Origin: an uncultured Thermomonas sp.
GTDB lineage: Bacteria; Pseudomonadota; Gammaproteobacteria; Xanthomonadales; Xanthomonadaceae
Reading direction: 5' to 3'
NCBI GenBank assembly: GCA_946480065.1
Contig: CAMLJA010000044.1
Coordinates: 1 to 10,589 of the forward strand
DNA: 10,589 nucleotides
A model generated the notes under the pieces. That model saw only the letters and a program-made list of their open reading frames with translations. It ran no database searches and was not told the origin of the DNA. Every line of letters starts with the position of its first letter. The stretch's first letter is position 1. A program made the translations under genes and the position numbers. Of the stretch, positions 7,881 through 10,589 are shown one piece after another.

Positions 7881-8075
7881 TCAGGTCCCGGCGTCATCCA
7901 GCATCTGCTTCTGGATCCGGTCCAGGTAGCGGTCGGCCTCCTCCACCGAGCGGAAGATCTCGCTCAGGGGGACCGCCTTGACGATGTCGATAACCTTCTG
8001 CACCTGCGGCTGGGCGTTCGCCAGCAGCAGCTTGCAGCCGCGCGCCTCCAGCTGCTTGCGCGCGCGGAACAGCGC
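7881..8075 (-). pseudogene. 5'-truncated STAS-domain protein remnant
   Basis: About 64 codons read ALFRARKQLEARGCKLLL, then ANAQPQVQKVIDIVKAVPLS, then EIFRSVEEADRYLDRIQKQM and LDDAGT before a stop. The pattern of a helix, a G-x-K-L-L-L-A-N strand, QPQVQKVIDIV and an acidic C-terminal helix resembles the second half of a STAS domain, as in anti-sigma-factor antagonists or the tails of SulP anion transporters. The first half (with the phosphorylatable Ser/Thr strand) is missing: upstream in frame there is only a 27-bp palindromic segment and then the cysNC stop. No ATG occurs until near the end and no ribosome site is visible. I read it as a deletion remnant. The parent is uncertain. A SulP origin would fit beside cysDNC; an antagonist origin would fit beside a kinase. 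Confidence 0.6.
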
Positions 8076-8076
8076 A

Positions 8077-8103
8077 GGCGGTCGTCCGCTCCGCCCGACC
8101 GCC
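8077..8103. repeat. Perfect 8-bp inverted repeat just after cysNC; possible terminator
   Basis: GGCGGTCG (8077-8084) and CGACCGCC (8096-8103) form an 8-bp perfect stem around an 11-base loop, starting four bases after the cysNC stop. There is no T-tract in either direction, so a stand-alone intrinsic terminator is doubtful; it could stabilise the 3' end of the cysDNC message. It lies exactly at the point where STAS similarity begins, so it may mark the deletion junction. Confidence 0.6.
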
Positions 8104-8107
8104 CCGC

Positions 8108-9976
8108 CTAGAGCCCGAGCGCCTCGACCACGCGTTCGGCCATCGCCGCCGCCGGCTCGACGGCCGCCTGCAGGTGCAGCTCGGGGTGCTCCGGCGCTTC
8201 GTACGGCGAGTCGATGCCGGTGAAGTTGCGCAGCTCGCCGCGCCGGGCCTTGGCGTACAGGCCCTTGACGTCGCGCTGCTCGGCCACCGCCAGCGGGGTG
8301 TCGACGAACACCTCGAGGAATTCGCCGGGCGCGAACAGGCTGCGCGCCAGGTCGCGCTCGGCGCGGAACGGGCTGATGAAGCTGACCAGCACGATCAGCC
8401 CGGCGTCGGTCATCAGCCGCGCCACCTCGGCCACCCGGCGGATGTTCTCGACGCGGTCCTCCGGGGTGAAGCCCAGGTCCTTGTTGAGGCCGTGGCGGAC
8501 GTTGTCGCCGTCCAGCAGGTAGGTGTGCTGGCCCATCGCCAGCAGCTTCTTCTCCACCAGGTTGGCCACGGTGGACTTGCCGGCGCCGGACAGGCCGGTG
8601 AACCACACGCAGCGCGGCTGCTGGCGCTTGACCCGGGCGCGCGCGGCCTTGTCCACGTCCAGGTGCTGCCAGTGGATGTTGGCGGCGCGGCGCAGCGCGA
8701 AGTCCAGGGTGCCGGCGGCCACGGTGGCGTTGTCCTGGCGGTCGATCAGGATGAAGCCGCCCAGCGCGCGGCTGCGCGCGTAGGGCTCGAACGCCAGCGG
8801 CTGGTCCAGGTGCAGGTTGCAGTAGCCGACCTCGTTGAGGTCCAGCGACTTGGCCGCCAGGTGCTCCTGGGTGTTCACGTCCACCCGGTGCTTGATCTCG
8901 GTGACGCTGGCGCCCACGGTGCGCGCGCCCAGCTTGAGCAGGTACGGCCGCCCCGGCAGCAACGGCGCATCGCCCATCCACAGCAGGTGGGCGGCGAACT
9001 GGTCGGCCACCTCCGGCGGGTCGGCGGCGGCCGCGAGCACGTCGCCGCGGCTGGCGTCCACCTCGTCGGCCAGGGTGAGCGTGACCGCCTGGCCGTCGCC
9101 GGCGCGCGCCAGGTCGCCGTCGGCGGTGACGATGCGCGCGATGCGCGAGCGCCGCCCGGCGGGCAGCACCACCACCTCGTCGCCCGCCGCCACCGGGCCG
9201 CCGACCACGCTGCCGGCGAAACCGCGGAAATCCTGGTTCGGCCGGCACACCCACTGCACCGGCATGCGGAAGGCCGTTGCGCGCGGGGGCGCCACTTCCA
9301 CCGCCTCCAGGTGCTGGAGCAGCGCCGGGCCGCGGTACCACGGCATCGCGGCCGACGGGCCCAGCATGTTGTCGCCCCTGAGCGCGGACAGCGGGATGCA
9401 GCGCACGTCCTCGATGCCCAGCTGCGCGGCCAGTTCCCGGTAGCCCCGGGCGATCGCCTCGAAGGTGGCCTCGTCGTAGTCCACCAGGTCCATCTTGTTC
9501 ACCGCCAGCAGCACGTGGCGGATGCCCAGCAGCGAGACGATGTAGCTGTGCCGGCGGGTCTGGGTGAGCAGGCCCTTGCGCGCGTCCACCAGCACCACCG
9601 CCAGGTCCGCGGTGGACGCGCCGGTGGCCATGTTGCGGGTGTACTGCTCGTGGCCCGGGCAGTCGGCGACGATGAACTTGCGCCGGTCGGTGCTGAAGAA
9701 GCGGTAGGCCACGTCGATGGTGATGCCCTGCTCGCGCTCCGCGTCCAGGCCGTCCACCAGCAGGGCGAAGTCGATCTCGTCGCCCTGGGTGCCGTGGCGG
9801 CGGCTGTCGGACTCCAGCGCCGCCAGCTGGTCGTCGAACAGGCGCTGGGTGTCGTGCAGCAGGCGGCCGATCAGCGTGCTCTTGCCGTCGTCCACGCTGC
9901 CGCAGGTGATGAAGCGCAGCAGGCCCTTGGTTTCGTGCTGGTGCAGGTAGGCGGCAAGCGCGTCGGTGGCGGCCAT
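8108..9976 (-). CDS. cysNC: CysN-CysC fusion: sulfate adenylyltransferase subunit 1 / adenylylsulfate kinase
   Basis: The 622-residue bifunctional enzyme activates sulfate in the cytoplasm. The CysN half is the GTPase that, with CysD, makes APS from sulfate and ATP. The CysC half phosphorylates APS to PAPS for reduction or sulfation. CysN motifs: P-loop GSVDDGKST (26-34), DCPGH (105-109), NKMD (160-163), followed by EF-Tu-like beta-barrel domains (to about 430). CysC motifs: Walker [10 protein letters not shown] (451-459), [15 protein letters not shown] (479-493), [11 protein letters not shown] with the active-site serine S525 (522-532), [11 protein letters not shown] (561-571) and [16 protein letters not shown] (575-590). 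Fusions of this layout are known in Xanthomonas and as NodQ in rhizobia. The start at 9976 overlaps the cysD stop by one base (TGATG), with AGGAGG 10 bases upstream. The much longer in-frame start at 10384 would run through cysD and is rejected. All catalytic motifs are intact. Confidence 0.97.
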   Translation of the reverse strand: MAATDALAAYLHQHETKGLLRFITCGSVDDGKSTLIGRLLHDTQRLFDDQLAALESDSRRHGTQGDEIDFALLVDGLDAEREQGITIDVAYRFFSTDRRKFIVADCPGHEQYTRNMATGASTADLAVVLVDARKGLLTQTRRHSYIVSLLGIRHVLLAVNKMDLVDYDEATFEAIARGYRELAAQLGIEDVRCIPLSALRGDNMLGPSAAMPWYRGPALLQHLEAVEVAPPRATAFRMPVQWVCRPNQDFRGFAGSVVGGPVAAGDEVVVLPAGRRSRIARIVTADGDLARAGDGQAVTLTLADEVDASRGDVLAAAADPPEVADQFAAHLLWMGDAPLLPGRPYLLKLGARTVGASVTEIKHRVDVNTQEHLAAKSLDLNEVGYCNLHLDQPLAFEPYARSRALGGFILIDRQDNATVAAGTLDFALRRAANIHWQHLDVDKAARARVKRQQPRCVWFTGLSGAGKSTVANLVEKKLLAMGQHTYLLDGDNVRHGLNKDLGFTPEDRVENIRRVAEVARLMTDAGLIVLVSFISPFRAERDLARSLFAPGEFLEVFVDTPLAVAEQRDVKGLYAKARRGELRNFTGIDSPYEAPEHPELHLQAAVEPAAAMAERVVEALGL

Positions 9977-10589
9977 CAGAAGTAGCCCTCCTGCTTCTTC
10001 TTCTCCATCGAGGCGGCCGGGTCGTGGTCGATCACCCGCCCCTGCCGCTCGGAGGTACGCGCGGCCAGGATCTCCGACACCACCTCCTCCAGCGTTTCGG
10101 CCGTGGATTCGATGCCGCCGGTGAGCGGATAGCAGCCCAGGGTCCGGAAGCGCACCATCTTCTCCTGCGGCACTTCGCCGGGCGCCAGCGGCATGCGTTC
10201 GTCGTCGACCATGATCAGCACGCCGTCGCGCTCCACCACCGGGCGGCGGCGGGCGAAGTACAGCGGCGGCAGCGGGATGCCCTCGCGCAGGATGTACAGC
10301 CAGACGTCCAGCTCGGTCCAGTTGGAGATCGGGAACGCGCGCACGGACTCGCCCTTGTGGAGGCGCGTGTTGTAGAGGTTCCACAACTCCGGGCGCTGGT
10401 TCTTGGGCTCCCAGCGGTGCTGCGCGCTGCGGAAGCTGAAGAGGCGCTCCTTGGCGCGGGACTTCTCCTCGTCGCGGCGGGCGCCGCCCACCGCGCAGTC
10501 GTAGCCGCCCGCCTCCAGCGCCGCACGCAGCGCCTGGGTGCGCATGATGTCGGTGTAGACGGTGGCGCCGTGGTCGAACGGGTTGATGC
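9976..10589 (-). CDS. cysD: Sulfate adenylyltransferase subunit 2 (CysD), N-terminus off right edge
   Basis: The last 203 residues of CysD are visible, from [15 protein letters not shown] at the window edge to the stop. CysD is an ATP-pyrophosphatase of the PAPS-reductase fold and forms the adenylyl-transfer site of ATP sulfurylase with CysN. Diagnostic segments are [61 protein letters not shown] and the conserved C-terminal [10 protein letters not shown]. Family length is about 300 residues, so roughly 100 N-terminal residues with the PP-loop lie outside. The internal ATG at 10545 is not the start because the conserved sequence continues in frame upstream of it. It is translationally coupled to cysNC. 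No frameshift or missing motif is seen in the visible part. Confidence 0.96.
   Translation of the reverse strand, partial: INPFDHGATVYTDIMRTQALRAALEAGGYDCAVGGARRDEEKSRAKERLFSFRSAQHRWEPKNQRPELWNLYNTRLHKGESVRAFPISNWTELDVWLYILREGIPLPPLYFARRRPVVERDGVLIMVDDERMPLAPGEVPQEKMVRFRTLGCYPLTGGIESTAETLEEVVSEILAARTSERQGRVIDHDPAASMEKKKQEGYF
9987..9992 (-). promoter_or_regulatory. Ribosome-binding site of cysNC within the cysD end
   Basis: AGGAGG on the minus strand lies 10 bases upstream of the cysNC ATG (9976), inside the codons for Gln-Glu-Gly near the CysD C-terminus. Together with the TGATG stop/start overlap this fixes the cysNC start and suggests translational coupling. Confidence 0.75.

Noticed and set aside
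8174..9985. A 603-codon open frame on the plus strand opposite cysNC.
   Set aside because: Val/Gly/His/Arg-rich antisense translation without motifs; the minus-strand cysNC carries all catalytic signatures.
9977..10384. An upstream start (10384) for cysNC adding 136 residues.
   Set aside because: The extra residues are out-of-frame translation of cysD. The ATG at 9976 has a good ribosome site and gives the family N-terminus.

Overview
The window is very GC-rich, with a strong G/C bias at third codon positions. It carries a CysN-CysC fusion, a GumB-type polysaccharide export lipoprotein, a TviB-type nucleotide-sugar dehydrogenase and GTAG-headed REP-like palindromes. Together these suggest a gammaproteobacterium of the Xanthomonadaceae/Lysobacteraceae (Lysobacter, Luteimonas, Stenotrophomonas, Xanthomonas group). 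This is an inference from gene content and style; no database was searched.

Layout. Bases 1-67 (minus) are the first codons of a UDP-glucose dehydrogenase that runs off the left edge. A 108-bp gap with a REP-like palindrome separates it from a TviB-type UDP-N-acetylhexosamine dehydrogenase (176-1540, minus). That enzyme has an unusual in-frame insert made of a REP-like hairpin and a GGY/RCC triplet run. A membrane diguanylate cyclase (1714-3132, plus) is divergent from it. Bases 3133-3624 are a gene-free, repeat-rich stretch. A GumB/Wza-like outer-membrane lipoprotein (3625-4335, minus) follows, divergent from tRNA-Val(CAC) (4501-4575, plus), which has its own promoter and terminator. Next is a 1042-residue multi-PAS hybrid histidine kinase (4669-7797, minus), then a 5'-truncated STAS-domain remnant (7881-8075, minus), then the sulfate-activation genes cysNC (8108-9976, minus) and cysD (9976-right edge, minus, partial).

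How the genes fit together. The left half has a cell-surface polysaccharide theme: two enzymes make acidic UDP-sugars, a lipoprotein forms the outer-membrane export channel, and a c-di-GMP synthase sits between them. C-di-GMP often controls exopolysaccharide in this lineage, but a direct link here is inference. The right half is the assimilatory sulfate-activation operon (sulfate to APS to PAPS), with cysD and cysN overlapping by one base. The hybrid kinase has no visible DNA-binding partner in the window.

I did not see a wholly new system. The most unusual signal is the REP-like, triplet-expanded insert inside the conserved dehydrogenase, bounded by 8-bp direct repeats. The STAS fragment that begins at a perfect palindrome just after cysNC is second.
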